64,000 bases of DNA from Kiloniellaceae bacterium (GCA_021776175.1 JAJFGJ010000002.1:1-64000), one strand, 5' to 3'; positions 45,268 to 53,866 are shown, numbered from the stretch's first letter. Notes: a model not told the origin generated them from the letters alone. A program made the numbers and translations.

Positions 45268-45498
45268 TCAACGGTTCGGACGATCCGGCAAAGACAGATG
45301 CCAAACCTTTGCCCTAATCTGATCCGGGCGGAACCCCTCACGATGGAGGCAATCGGTGAACTCCCCCAAAGACATATTGAGGCCACTGGAGGCACCCCAA
45401 GCCTGCTGAAGGCAATCGGTTGGGTTCACGCCGATGAACAGGCCAGCCTTACCGGACATTAGCCAAGCGCGCACCCTCTTGTGATTACTCTGGGTCAT
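45268..45498 (-). CDS. Small hypothetical protein
   Basis: The protein is 76 residues: MTQSNHKRVRAWLMSGKAGL, then NMSLGEFTDCLHREGFRP. The second part looks like a helix-turn-helix-like pair of helices but is too short to call. Its start overlaps the end of the 323-residue gene by 14 bases, so they share a transcript. Confidence 0.5.
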   Translation of the reverse strand: MTQSNHKRVRAWLMSGKAGLFIGVNPTDCLQQAWGASSGLNMSLGEFTDCLHREGFRPDQIRAKVWHLSLPDRPNR

Positions 45499-46456
45499 TG
45501 GTCCCTACCTCTACGAAGGTGTACCCGTCTGGCAACGGGCCACCCGGAAATTTACGGTCGAGTCTTTCCTCGAAAGTCTCACCTTCCGGCTCACCATCGG
45601 GGCCAACTACATGGCCGTCCGCGTCTAGCTTCTTTCCAATCTTCGATTCGAGTTCGGCCTGCATCATGCCAATCTTGATCTTTTGGTTGGCGCTCGCACT
45701 CTTGCCGGTGATTTCCTGTTCCGCCAACTCGGACTGTACGAACGCAAGATCGGCAAGACCGAACGCTTCCTGTGCTTTCAGAAAATCAGCCCCGGCTACG
45801 ACTTCGCTGATGTCAGTCTTTGAAAAACGGACACCCTTCCGGCCTTCCTTGCCAATGGAGTCGAGCCGGACGCAGCACGCGGCGGCCAAATCCTTGTTGC
45901 CGGTCTGAACGGCCAGCATCATTGCGTTGGTCAATTCAGTTGCCCCGGCGTTGGCCAGATCGCGGGAATAGTTGGAACGCTTCTCGGAACCCAACGAGCC
46001 CAACATCAAGATCGCTTCCGGCGAAACCCATGCGGAGCGAACGAGGTTGAGCGTTTCCTTTGCGGCCCGCTGTTCGGCCAGAAGCCGGGTACGCTCGTCC
46101 GCCGTCTCCGCATTCAGTTCCTTCCTGAACTTCTTGATCGCAGAGTCGAGCATCTTCTTACGCCGATCCGCCCCGAGAGTGTCGAGCCTACCAACGCCAT
46201 TCTCGTTTTCGACCATACCCAGCTCACCGTATTCGGCGGTGATCTTCTCAGTGTGCTTCTGGACAGCCGTAACCGACGCCGCACGCAGGACATGCAGACA
46301 GTCCCGCGCCTTGGCAGCCTTGGCTGTAACTTCGGAGATTGCGGCAATGGTAGCCGGTGCAGCGGCCAGAGCCGCCAGCTTGGGCTTTCCAGGGTTCAGC
46401 TTCGCACGCTCGTGAGAATCGAGGCCGCTACGAATCAGCGCCGTTGGATTGTTCAT
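45485..46456 (-). CDS. Coiled-coil-rich hypothetical protein
   Basis: This 323-residue protein is rich in Ala, Glu, Lys and Leu and likely mostly helical. ADERTRLLAEQRAAKETLNL and KAQEAFGLADLAFVQSELAE are probable coiled coils, and the C-terminus is acidic and Gly/Pro-containing (GPDGEPEGETFEERLDRKF). No family is recognised. Its place in an operon led by a terminase-like gene suggests a role in packaging, assembly or helper interference, but this is inference. Confidence 0.55.
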   Translation of the reverse strand: MNNPTALIRSGLDSHERAKLNPGKPKLAALAAAPATIAAISEVTAKAAKARDCLHVLRAASVTAVQKHTEKITAEYGELGMVENENGVGRLDTLGADRRKKMLDSAIKKFRKELNAETADERTRLLAEQRAAKETLNLVRSAWVSPEAILMLGSLGSEKRSNYSRDLANAGATELTNAMMLAVQTGNKDLAAACCVRLDSIGKEGRKGVRFSKTDISEVVAGADFLKAQEAFGLADLAFVQSELAEQEITGKSASANQKIKIGMMQAELESKIGKKLDADGHVVGPDGEPEGETFEERLDRKFPGGPLPDGYTFVEVGTNDPE

Positions 46457-46767
46457 AGATCATACTCCGTGTTGCGCCAGCCCATAGCGCGGCCAGCGAC
46501 AGTCAAAATTGTGGCCCGGCCCCGTGATTGGGGTGGCCGTTCACGTTATTCGTCATCGTGGAAATCATCTTCGGACGGCGATTTAGTCCGCCTTTGGTCG
46601 TGTCCCGACTCGGCCTCGCACCGATCTGGGGTAGGTATGAGATCGGATCACCCGTGACTCACACCAAAAAGAAGATGACAGCTAGTAATGTACCACGTCC
46701 GGGCAGGGCTTGGGAAACCCCCTGGCTGGACCGGCTGTCCGCTCAACGCTCCATCACGACCAGCCTA
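46457..46767. other. Gap within the minus-strand island operon
   Basis: Open frames on both strands are short or lack a start, and I support none of them. Nothing repeat-like or promoter-like stands out. The gap separates the terminase-like trio from the 323-residue gene. Confidence 0.4.
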
Positions 46768-47082
46768 TCAGTGGCGGTGTTTTACTGAACTTGGGAGCGC
46801 CAGTATCCAACGTGGCTCGCCATCATACACAACAACGCCAGCGCGATAGCCGAGCCGTGCCAACGCAATCTCAAAGTCGTCCCTCACTTCCGACCGACCC
46901 GACCACGTTTCAAACTTGCATCGCGCCCGCTCATAAAGACCAACGGCGTCCCGCGAACTGAAACTACCCGGCTTCTCGGTAGCGAGCCAAGCGGTGACGG
47001 CCCGCTCCAACTCCCCAACGCGCGTCGGTGTCATGCGATTGTGCGCGTATTCCCTCACGTCGATTTTGCCAAAGTCTCCCAT
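46768..47082 (-). CDS. Hypothetical protein
   Basis: The protein is 104 residues from MGDFGKIDVREYAHNRMTPT. LERAVTAWLATEKPGSFSSR and LARLGYRAGVVVYDGEPRWI suggest a small winged-helix-like domain, but no family is recognised. The start overlaps the stop of the upstream 76-residue gene, indicating coupling. Confidence 0.5.
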   Translation of the reverse strand: MGDFGKIDVREYAHNRMTPTRVGELERAVTAWLATEKPGSFSSRDAVGLYERARCKFETWSGRSEVRDDFEIALARLGYRAGVVVYDGEPRWILALPSSVKHRH

Positions 47083-47312
47083 TAGTCCGCCCGAACCACG
47101 CGCGCGGCCAAGGTGTTCTCGGCTGGCTTTACTTCCGGGACGATGATCCACTGGGCGGCGTGCATTTCGAGTGCGCGGGCCTCCCAATCCTCAGCATCTT
47201 CGGCGGTCTCAGGAAAAATCGCCACGGCTCCGGTCTCTGAATTCTCGTGGCGATGCCAGCCAGATTCGATGTAACTCAGATCGCGCAAGAGGGTGTCAAT
47301 ATCGTCGCTCAT
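47082..47312 (-). CDS. Small acidic hypothetical protein
   Basis: The protein is 76 residues: MSDDIDTLLRDLSYIESGWH, then DAEDWEARALEMHAAQW. It is strongly acidic. It starts 4 bases inside the end of the terminase-like gene and ends on the start of the next, so three genes are tightly packed. Function unknown. Confidence 0.5.
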   Translation of the reverse strand: MSDDIDTLLRDLSYIESGWHRHENSETGAVAIFPETAEDAEDWEARALEMHAAQWIIVPEVKPAENTLAARVVRAD

Positions 47313-48016
47313 TCTTCTGCCTCCAAGCGGTTGAGGGCGGCCAGGGTGTCCCCGTTGTCAACGTCAGTGAAATCCGCGTCGATCACTTCCCCAGGGTCAT
47401 AGGTGAGGGCTGGCACGTCGCCATCTTCCCGCCGCGCCGCCTGAATCGTGCCAAGGATTCCGGTCAACGCCGTGCGCTCGGTTTCACTCAACGCGGTCAG
47501 ATCGGCGGACGTGATCTGCAAGTGGCCCGTGGTGTGCGCGATGCTGCCACTGTGAACCACGTCAACCAGCTTCTTATCGCGGTACTGCGGCAGGACGGCG
47601 CGAGCGCGGGCCAGCAACAGGTTGTCACTGAACTTGCGGATTACAGCGGGCTTCCCGTCGTAATCAATAATCCTCTGGCCTTTGCCGAACACAGGCTCCG
47701 TCCAGCCGACCACGGCGCGGCGATGCAGTTCACTTTCGATATCCTCGGTCACGAGCACCATCACCCGGTCAACCTCGGCAGCGAACGTCAAATCTGCCGA
47801 GTACAGCCGCTTAAAACTGGAATAGCCCGGTGCCGTCCGCGTGGCCTTCGAATGTGGCGTGGCCATACGACTGGCTTCTGCGAAGTTACCGCCACTGGTC
47901 CGCAGGACAGACAGGAAGGTTTCGCGCCGGGCGCTGGTCATCTTCAACTGACGGTTCCCCTGCTTTGGTCCGGCCTTACGCGCACCGGTCTCTGCGTCGG
48001 GTGGATAGGTGGTCAT
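47309..48016 (-). CDS. Terminase small subunit-like protein
   Basis: The protein is 235 residues. The N-terminal part (RRETFLSVLRTSGGNFAEAS) fits the DNA-binding helix-turn-helix of small terminases. It is followed by VTEDIESELHRRAVVGWTEP and the diagnostic-looking FSDNLLLARARAVLPQYRDK, then VDVVHSG, the order seen in terminase small subunits that select phage DNA for packaging. No large terminase is in the element. A lone small subunit is what PICI-type satellites use to redirect a helper phage's packaging. First gene of the minus-strand operon. Confidence 0.6.
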   Translation of the reverse strand: MTTYPPDAETGARKAGPKQGNRQLKMTSARRETFLSVLRTSGGNFAEASRMATPHSKATRTAPGYSSFKRLYSADLTFAAEVDRVMVLVTEDIESELHRRAVVGWTEPVFGKGQRIIDYDGKPAVIRKFSDNLLLARARAVLPQYRDKKLVDVVHSGSIAHTTGHLQITSADLTALSETERTALTGILGTIQAARREDGDVPALTYDPGEVIDADFTDVDNGDTLAALNRLEAEE

Positions 48017-48487
48017 GTTGGCTCCATTCTATATTTCGATGCTTATCGAAGTGTATCATGCATGACACCCGCTGACGATCCACCCCAGATTTCCACCAAA
48101 AAAACTGAAACCAAAATAATAGACAAGTAAAACGCCACGGACGGTGTATTCGTTCCGCCACAGGCAGTGTATAAAAACCTCAGATTTTTACCAAAAAATA
48201 TTCTGAGACCGCGCTTTTATATGGTGATAAGTGAGGGCACACATGAATCAGGGGGCCACTAGGTGCCGGGGGTAACCTTAACGAAGGTCGAGTCGAAGTG
48301 GGGGGTGTTAGCCCTTCTTTACTATCTTTCTACTTCGCTAACACTTCATTAACCATAGAAATACCTGGACTCTCCGCTTTTTCTCTATACACTACTTGAG
48401 TTATGAGCCGTAGCACATCTAAGAACGGTCGTTCAAAGAAGCGATACGGTGGCAGAAATCGGGGGCGATTCCAGGAAGGGACCGACC
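48017..48487. other. AT-rich divergent regulatory region
   Basis: No gene lies between the divergent terminase-like and serine recombinase genes. The stretch is AT-rich and contains an inverted repeat (CTCAGA at 48179 and TCTGAG at 48202, with T/A runs between them). TGTATAAAAA and TTTTATAT sequences suitable for promoters are also present. It probably holds the promoters of both genes. Confidence 0.45.
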
Positions 48488-49192
48488 ATGAAAGCGATTT
48501 GCTACTACCGCGTAAGCACAAAACGCCAAGGTGCCAGCGGCTTAGGCTTGTTAGCGCAACGCGAAACCGTTTCGCGCCACCTAGCAGGTGTAATGCCATT
48601 GGCTGAATATCAGGAGGTCGAAAGCGGTAGGAAGTCGAATCGCGTCGAACTCCGCAAAGCTTTGGCTCATTGTCGTCGCACGAACGCAACTTTGGTGATC
48701 GCGAAGTTGGATCGTTTGGCCCGTAGCGCGCACTTCCTGCTCACGGTGCTGAACAGCGGAATCGAAGTCATCTTCTGCGATCTACCGCAAGTGAACGGAC
48801 CACAAGGCAAGTTTCTGCTCACTAGTATGGCCGCCGTCGCGGAATTGGAAGCCGGTTTGATAAGCCAAAGGACGCGGGACGCCTTGGCTGCTTGCAAGGC
48901 CCGTGGCCAGCGTTTAGGAGCCCGTCCAGGCGCTTCTCCGCTATCGGCCTATCTCCGCGAGCATGGGAACAAGGCGGGCCTCCAGGGGAAGGCTAGGGCC
49001 GCCAAGCGTCGAGCCGAGCCGTGGCGCGATACGCTGTCGGAACTAATGGCAGAAGGTCTGAGTTTCAACGCCGTTGCCCGCACCCTGAACAGCCGGGGTG
49101 AAAGAACCCCGCACGGCAATTCCTGGTCCGCCATGGCTGTTTCACGAATGGCAAAGCGGCTAGGTCTGACCCGTGCCAAAGAAGCGGCGTGA
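48488..49192 (+). CDS. Serine recombinase (resolvase/invertase family)
   Basis: The protein is 234 residues. The catalytic N-terminal domain starts MKAICYYRVSTKRQGASGLG with the nucleophile Ser10 in YRVST. It continues with LVIAKLDRLARSAHFLLTVL and FLLTSMAAVAELEAGLISQR. The C-terminus holds a Hin-like helix-turn-helix (SFNAVARTLNSRGERTPHGN). The ATG at 48488 has GGAAGGGA upstream. Being small, it is a resolvase/invertase rather than a large serine integrase. Its role next to a tyrosine integrase is unclear: inversion of a segment, or resolution of replicated copies. Confidence 0.9.
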   Translation: MKAICYYRVSTKRQGASGLGLLAQRETVSRHLAGVMPLAEYQEVESGRKSNRVELRKALAHCRRTNATLVIAKLDRLARSAHFLLTVLNSGIEVIFCDLPQVNGPQGKFLLTSMAAVAELEAGLISQRTRDALAACKARGQRLGARPGASPLSAYLREHGNKAGLQGKARAAKRRAEPWRDTLSELMAEGLSFNAVARTLNSRGERTPHGNSWSAMAVSRMAKRLGLTRAKEAA

Positions 49193-49291
49193 TTTTTTTT
49201 GTATTTAGTTTCCCGCCTGCGCGCGCGAGGGTTGTCTTGTATGTCTGTACCTCCCAAAACGAGATACACGCAAACCCCCACGTTTCAGAGA

Positions 49292-49564
49292 TCAGTCCGA
49301 CAGCTTGCCTTTTTCGGTCAGCATCCGTTCTAGATGCGAAAGCGCCTGTTCCGGATGCCGGTCCCGCCATCGTCGCCAACGGTCCAGGCGGCACTGGACA
49401 CAACGACCATCTACCGTGCGCCGTGGGCTGCGGTGTCCATTCCGGCAGAGCAGCCGTACCTCATAAAACTTGAAGCCATAGAGCCCAGCCAGCTTTCGCA
49501 TATCTGGCGGTGAGGCACCGGGGCGGTGGGGGAAGATTTCGTTTTCTGGAATCTTGTGAGCCAT
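49292..49564 (-). CDS. Small zinc-ribbon-like hypothetical protein
   Basis: The protein is 90 residues from MAHKIPENEIFPHRPGASPP. LCRNGHRSPRRTVDGRCVQC has the CxxGH...CxxC spacing of a zinc knuckle or ribbon found in small phage proteins. The tail (LDRWRRWRDRHPEQALSHLE) is basic. Probably nucleic-acid binding; no family is recognised. Confidence 0.5.
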   Translation of the reverse strand: MAHKIPENEIFPHRPGASPPDMRKLAGLYGFKFYEVRLLCRNGHRSPRRTVDGRCVQCRLDRWRRWRDRHPEQALSHLERMLTEKGKLSD

Positions 49565-49666
49565 GGACTTTCTTTTCGTGCAGGTTTTTTTTCGGTGGAG
49601 AATTCTTAGAGGCTGAGCGACCCTTCGGGGAGCGTTGACCTCCCTATAGGTATGGAACGTGAGCGC

Positions 49667-49852
49667 GCAACGTCGTGCGCATGTCGTGCGCATCAAAAAA
49701 ACTCAAGGTTTCCGCGTGTTTCGTGGTCATTTATGCGCACGGTGTGCACGGCGAAAATGCGCCCGGCAGATTCTCGTGCTCATTCAATGATTTCAATAGG
49801 TTAGAATTTTCTCGTGCGCACTTGTGCAACGTCGAGCGCATGCCGTGCGCAT
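49667..49852. repeat. Iteron-like repeats beside the replication gene
   Basis: A 27-base sequence, GCAACGTCG(T/A)GCGCATG(T/C)CGTGCGCAT, occurs at 49667-49693 and 49826-49852 with two differences. Each copy contains the core GTGCGCAT or a near copy twice, and further GTGCGCA-like and inverted ATGCGCAC cores lie between (about 49733 and 49813). They sit just downstream of the primase/ATPase gene in a gap without genes. Repeated cores of this kind are typical of replication origins or partition sites. Confidence 0.6.
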
Positions 49853-49857
49853 TCATT

Positions 49858-52170
49858 TTATTCGCTCCTATCCACTAAAAAATAAGTCGCATATCCGTGG
49901 CCATTTTTTCCCCTTTCCCGATATCCCAAGCGCCCGTCCACCTTGCTAGTAAGCCGGTCAAGGTAGCTGCGTACCGCCACGGCTTTCTTCCTGCCAGAGC
50001 CGGGCAGCGCCAACTCATGGTCATTTTCCAGAATTGTCACAAGGTCTTTCAACTGCACCGCTGAAGACTTCGCGTTGTTGTGGTTGAGTACGCGCTTACC
50101 ATCCTCTAGAAATCCCTTCACCGCTTCGAAAACGATTTCCACGGCCTCAGCGTCCTTTTCCCGTTGCGCCCTAACCCTTTCGATTGCCGTTTCCGCGCTT
50201 TCTCCGGTGCCACCGATATGATGCGCCACAGCCCCGGTCAACTCTTGGTCAAAGTAATCGCGTACCCCGAGGCCGATGCTATCGAAGCGGAACATTTTAT
50301 AATTGCCCTCGCCACGGCCTTTCAAGCGGCCAACTGTTAGCTTGCGCACGCCTTCCGCCGTGTCGGGGGCGATCTTTTCTATATGCCAAATTCCGACCGT
50401 CGCATTTTCCTGGAAGGCCACGCCCGAAATCGTCTTGGCGTCATTCTTAGGAGGATGAAAACAGCCGATGGCCGCACCGTCGAAGGACTTGGCTAGCTCC
50501 TCTAGGTTTCGGAACGCCCCTTTCATGTCATGATCCTCATTCTGGCCACCGTCTGTGGTCGCACGCTGCCACGTATCAACAACCCAGAGAACGGGCGCAC
50601 CCTCAGGGATATGCGCGCGAGTAGTCTCGACAAGCCCGGACACGTCGTGATTGTCACGGGCCAAGAGGTTCGGCACGTCGGTAAAGAACGTGAAACTCTC
50701 GGGCACCTTGCCGCCGTTGTGGCGCTTGCACCATGCCTGGATATGTCCTGCCGTGTTTTGCCAATCTTCGCCGCACAAAAAGATCACATGCCAGCCGGGC
50801 ATGACTGGTTCGCCACACCACGTCCCATTGTTTGCGATTTGAAGCGCCATATCGGCCACGATTACGGTCTTACCATGGCCACGGGTCGCAAGAGCGGCTG
50901 TTACGCCTTTTGAAATCAGATAACCAGGAATGAGCGGGACGGGCGGCTCGATCTTGGCAATGGCATCGCCACGAAACATCAACGCGGGCCAGCGGTTTTC
51001 GCCGGGCTCGATATCGTCACGGGGGATGTCATCATTTGCCACACCGGAACCGCTTGCATCCCCCACAACGACGGCGGTCTGATCCTTCGCCATACCCCTC
51101 AGCATCTCTATGGCAGGGGTCTTCGGTACCGCGTTCGGGTTCCAGGCGACTGGCCCTGTATAGCCGTTCGCCGTCGCTTCCTGGACCAGGCTCGCAATCG
51201 TCTTCCCGTCCGAACGGGCATCGGTTTCGCCCTTGCTAAGCCAATGCTGGAGGCAATCGGCTACGCCCTCATAATTGCCGTGGTCTCCTGTCGCGGACCA
51301 TTCGTGAAAGCCTTCGAACCGGTCAAAATCTTCGTCTGGTTCCCCGGTCTCTGGATCAATAAGCGGGGTGTACTTCCAAACGCACATCCAGCCGATCCAT
51401 TCATCCATGTCGCAGTCCCGCCCGGCATACTCAAACATGGCACACAACCACTCGGGAGTAACCGGGGTGAGCCCTTCGCTGGCCTTGCTCGACAGGCACA
51501 CATTCAACCCGGAGCCGGTCACCTTCACGTCAGTGAAACCCCGCTCGATCAGGGCGGCCACTACCGCCTGAGCGGCCTCCCGAATCATGTCGGGGGTAAC
51601 CGGTGGGAGGTCTTCAAGACGGCTGTCCAGAAGGTCGTACTCCGGCCACTCGTAATCTGCGCCCTTACCGTGGTGGAACCCGTAGGTTACAAGTTGCTGG
51701 CCGGTGCCGAGGAATTCGACCAACTCATGCTTGTCGTTATCCCCTGCGCCGGGCGCGCGGCCCGCGACAGTGATCTTGGCAATAGGGTGGGGATTATAGT
51801 AGCAGAGCGCCCCGCCCGGCTTGTTCCCGATGCGGACATACGGGCAGAGCCCGAGGGTGGTCTGCACCACATCCGAAACGGCGGCGGCATGCTCTGCATT
51901 GGACAGGTCCACGTCCGCTACGGCCAACTTGCCAGTGCGGCAGCCGGTACTCTCATGGTCCGCGCGCTCAGTCTCCCAGGCGCGGATGACCCTGTGGCCG
52001 ATGCCCATCGAGGTCCACCCCTTCACATAGCACGCCTTGCTCTCGGCATGAATGGGGATTGGTTCGTAGCCACGGCCCAGTAGCAAAATCCGGCGCTGTG
52101 TTTCGGGGCTCGCACCGTCCGGCTTGAGCGGGACCACGCGGCGCTCCATGACCTCATTGCGCGCGCTCAC
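49858..52170 (-). CDS. Primase-polymerase / RepA-like ATPase replication protein
   Basis: This 770-residue protein has an N-terminal part (about 1-200) that resembles the primase-polymerase (D5/PrimPol-like) region: ILLLGRGYEPIPIHAESKAC, TGKLAVADVDLSN and KHELVEFLGTGQQLVTYGFH. The C-terminal half is an AAA_25/RepA-type ATPase with P-loop LATRGHGKTVIVADMALQI and VLWVVDTWQRATTDGG as the Walker B region. It should unwind and prime the element's own origin. The start overlaps the stop of the HTH gene by 4 bases, so regulator and replicase are co-expressed. Confidence 0.8.
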   Translation of the reverse strand: MSARNEVMERRVVPLKPDGASPETQRRILLLGRGYEPIPIHAESKACYVKGWTSMGIGHRVIRAWETERADHESTGCRTGKLAVADVDLSNAEHAAAVSDVVQTTLGLCPYVRIGNKPGGALCYYNPHPIAKITVAGRAPGAGDNDKHELVEFLGTGQQLVTYGFHHGKGADYEWPEYDLLDSRLEDLPPVTPDMIREAAQAVVAALIERGFTDVKVTGSGLNVCLSSKASEGLTPVTPEWLCAMFEYAGRDCDMDEWIGWMCVWKYTPLIDPETGEPDEDFDRFEGFHEWSATGDHGNYEGVADCLQHWLSKGETDARSDGKTIASLVQEATANGYTGPVAWNPNAVPKTPAIEMLRGMAKDQTAVVVGDASGSGVANDDIPRDDIEPGENRWPALMFRGDAIAKIEPPVPLIPGYLISKGVTAALATRGHGKTVIVADMALQIANNGTWCGEPVMPGWHVIFLCGEDWQNTAGHIQAWCKRHNGGKVPESFTFFTDVPNLLARDNHDVSGLVETTRAHIPEGAPVLWVVDTWQRATTDGGQNEDHDMKGAFRNLEELAKSFDGAAIGCFHPPKNDAKTISGVAFQENATVGIWHIEKIAPDTAEGVRKLTVGRLKGRGEGNYKMFRFDSIGLGVRDYFDQELTGAVAHHIGGTGESAETAIERVRAQREKDAEAVEIVFEAVKGFLEDGKRVLNHNNAKSSAVQLKDLVTILENDHELALPGSGRKKAVAVRSYLDRLTSKVDGRLGYRERGKNGHGYATYFLVDRSE

Positions 52171-52619
52171 GTTCCAGCACCCGACGAACAGGTGTGATCA
52201 GCTTCCCGTTCCTTATAACGCTCGCCCAATGCGGTCAGCGTTGCGGCAAACGTGGCATGTTGCGCGGCCTGAAGGTCACGCAACCTCTTGACGCCGAATG
52301 CGCGCATGACCAACTGAAGGTCGGAAGATGTGAGGTGGTGCTTCATCATCACGCGATGAAGGTTAGCCTTCAGCCCCTTCATAGTGGGCTTGTTCTTGGA
52401 GCCCAAAGGGCGGCCACGCTTCTTCAGCTTCGGCTGTTCACGTTCGTTGAGCCAAGTCTCAAGTGCAGTGCGGCGGTAGCGAATTGCACCATTGGGAGCA
52501 TCGGTCAGCTTGTAAGCGGCTGGACCAATGCCCTTAGTGCGCCAATTCCGCAACGTCGCAGCCGTGACGCTCAGGAACTCGGCAGCTTCTCGGGTTCGAA
52601 GGATTTCAGGATAGAGCAT
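52167..52619 (-). CDS. Excisionase/MerR-like HTH regulator with AT-hook
   Basis: This 150-residue protein starts LRTREAAEFLSVTAATLRNW, a winged helix-turn-helix of the excisionase (HTH_17) type. It is followed by KKRGRPLGSKNKP, an AT-hook-like minor-groove binder, and a helical C-terminal part. It probably activates or directs excision and controls the replicase downstream. A perfect 12-bp inverted repeat begins five bases before its start codon and overlaps its ribosome binding site. Confidence 0.75.
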   Translation of the reverse strand: MLYPEILRTREAAEFLSVTAATLRNWRTKGIGPAAYKLTDAPNGAIRYRRTALETWLNEREQPKLKKRGRPLGSKNKPTMKGLKANLHRVMMKHHLTSSDLQLVMRAFGVKRLRDLQAAQHATFAATLTALGERYKEREADHTCSSGAGT

Positions 52620-52623
52620 TGTT

Positions 52624-52656
52624 GTCTCCGATCTGTGTATGCGCCAGATCGGAGAC
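52624..52656 (-). promoter_or_regulatory. Perfect 12-bp inverted repeat covering the RBS of the HTH gene
   Basis: GTCTCCGATCTG, a 9-base spacer, then CAGATCGGAGAC, a perfect palindromic pair. On the minus strand the second arm contains the GGAG ribosome binding site and ends four bases before the ATG. It can therefore fold in RNA to hide the site, or serve as an operator for the HTH protein itself. Confidence 0.75.
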
Positions 52657-52700
52657 GGCCATAGTGGGAGGGCACAATCCGAGGCTGACGCTGGGTGCGC

Positions 52701-52817
52701 TCAGTCATTTCGATCCTCGGATTTCTTGAGAAGTTGCCTCAGTGCGGCGGCACTGGTCCCATACCGGATGAGCAAAAAGTTCCACCGCACGCCCGCCAGC
52801 GCCACAGCCCCTCTCAT
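52701..52817 (-). CDS. Possible 38-residue leader protein
   Basis: An ATG about 50 bases downstream of a strong promoter opens MRGAVALAGVRWNFLLIRYG and ends KKSEDRND, 38 residues in all. There is no strong ribosome binding site and no recognised family. It could be a leader peptide whose translation affects the downstream hairpin, or simply a chance frame. Confidence 0.3.
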   Translation of the reverse strand: MRGAVALAGVRWNFLLIRYGTSAAALRQLLKKSEDRND

Positions 52818-52864
52818 TTCTTTAACGACCACGGGCTGCCTAGGTCGGTATCTCAATTTTGCGT

Positions 52865-52893
52865 ATAGTACACCACTTTGCTATCCATGTCAA
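52865..52893 (-). promoter_or_regulatory. Sigma-70-type promoter for the regulator-replicase operon
   Basis: On the minus strand TTGACA (52893-52888) and TACTAT (52870-52865) are separated by exactly 17 bases, close to the bacterial consensus. The predicted transcript would start near 52858. It would run through the inverted repeat into the HTH and primase genes with a leader of about 240 bases. Confidence 0.7.
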
Positions 52894-53032
52894 CCTTTTT
52901 CATATATATCAATGGCTTGATGCCGCGCTGGTCAGAAATTTAGGAGTGTTAATTGACAGGTCTCTCTACCCCGCCCATCTTCCAATTCAGCTAGGTTGCT
53001 GATTTATCTGAAACTAAAATTGGTGAAGTATC

Positions 53033-53866
53033 GTGCCAAAGGTAATGACCTTCTATATGGATGACAGTGGGACTCGAAACCCTGACCGGCATCCAGGAAG
53101 GACTCCGTCCCATGGGTATGATTGGTTCGCTCTTGGAGGCGTGCTGATAAAAGAGGAAGATGAGGAAACAGCACGGGCAAAGTATGCCGATTTTTGTACT
53201 CACTGGAAAATTACTGCTCCGCTACGATCTGCCAACATCCGCAGCAAATCTGATACATTTGCATGGCTCGGAAAGCTAGAAAACGAAGAGCACCTGCAAT
53301 TTCTTGAAGAACTCTATCTGTTAATGTCGGGAATGCCGGTCATCGGCCATGCTTGCGTGATCGACCGTCCTGGCTACAACGAGCGATATCTCAAGAAATA
53401 CGGTCGCCAACGCTGGAGTCTATGCAAGACAGCTTTTTCTGTCTCAGTTGAAAGAGCAGCAAAATTCGCTCGCGGCCAAGGCTATAAGCTAAAGGTTTTT
53501 GTCGAGCGCGGTGACAAGAAGACCGACAGGCACGTCAAACAGTATTACGATGACCTGCGCAAGGACGGGACGCCCTTCGATCAGAAAACCTCAGATAAGT
53601 ATACTCCACTCAAGGCTGCCGAGTTGGCCGATACCCTCTATGAATTCCGCACGAAGGCTAAGACATCGCCTATGGTGCAAATGGCAGACCTCTATCTGTG
53701 GCCCATATGCATGGGCGGCTATAACTCGAAAAATCGCCCCTACATAAGACTCAAAGCAGACAAAAAACTAATCGACTGCACATTGGAGCCGAAGCAGATT
53801 CAAGCGCTAGGGATCAAGTATAGCTGTTGGGAATTGGTGGCCGCATCCACCGCCCAAAATAGCTGA
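53033..53866 (+). CDS. DUF3800 protein
   Basis: This 277-residue protein begins with TFYMDDSGTRNPDRHPG, the acidic first strand of DUF3800 proteins (Y-x-D-D-S/E-G). It contains VFVERGDKKTDRHVKQYYDD in the middle and QMADLYLWPICMGGYNSKN near the end, the conserved QxAD motif. The fold is RNase H-like and the family is frequent in islands and defence neighbourhoods, with no settled function. The start is GTG 53033 or ATG 53045. It is the last cargo gene before the right attachment site. Confidence 0.8.
   Translation: MPKVMTFYMDDSGTRNPDRHPGRTPSHGYDWFALGGVLIKEEDEETARAKYADFCTHWKITAPLRSANIRSKSDTFAWLGKLENEEHLQFLEELYLLMSGMPVIGHACVIDRPGYNERYLKKYGRQRWSLCKTAFSVSVERAAKFARGQGYKLKVFVERGDKKTDRHVKQYYDDLRKDGTPFDQKTSDKYTPLKAAELADTLYEFRTKAKTSPMVQMADLYLWPICMGGYNSKNRPYIRLKADKKLIDCTLEPKQIQALGIKYSCWELVAASTAQNS

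Noticed and set aside
47171..48130. 319-codon plus-strand open frame in the island
   Set aside because: Antisense to the terminase-like gene and its overlapping neighbour; the minus-strand genes have overlapping starts and stops typical of real operons.
51244..52083. 279-codon plus-strand open frame
   Set aside because: Antisense to the primase/ATPase gene, which has a clear P-loop and domain order.
52636..52765. Second short minus-strand frame starting MTERTQRQPRIV between the 38-residue leader and the HTH gene
   Set aside because: It overlaps the palindrome and runs into the HTH gene out of frame; no sign of coding beyond being open.
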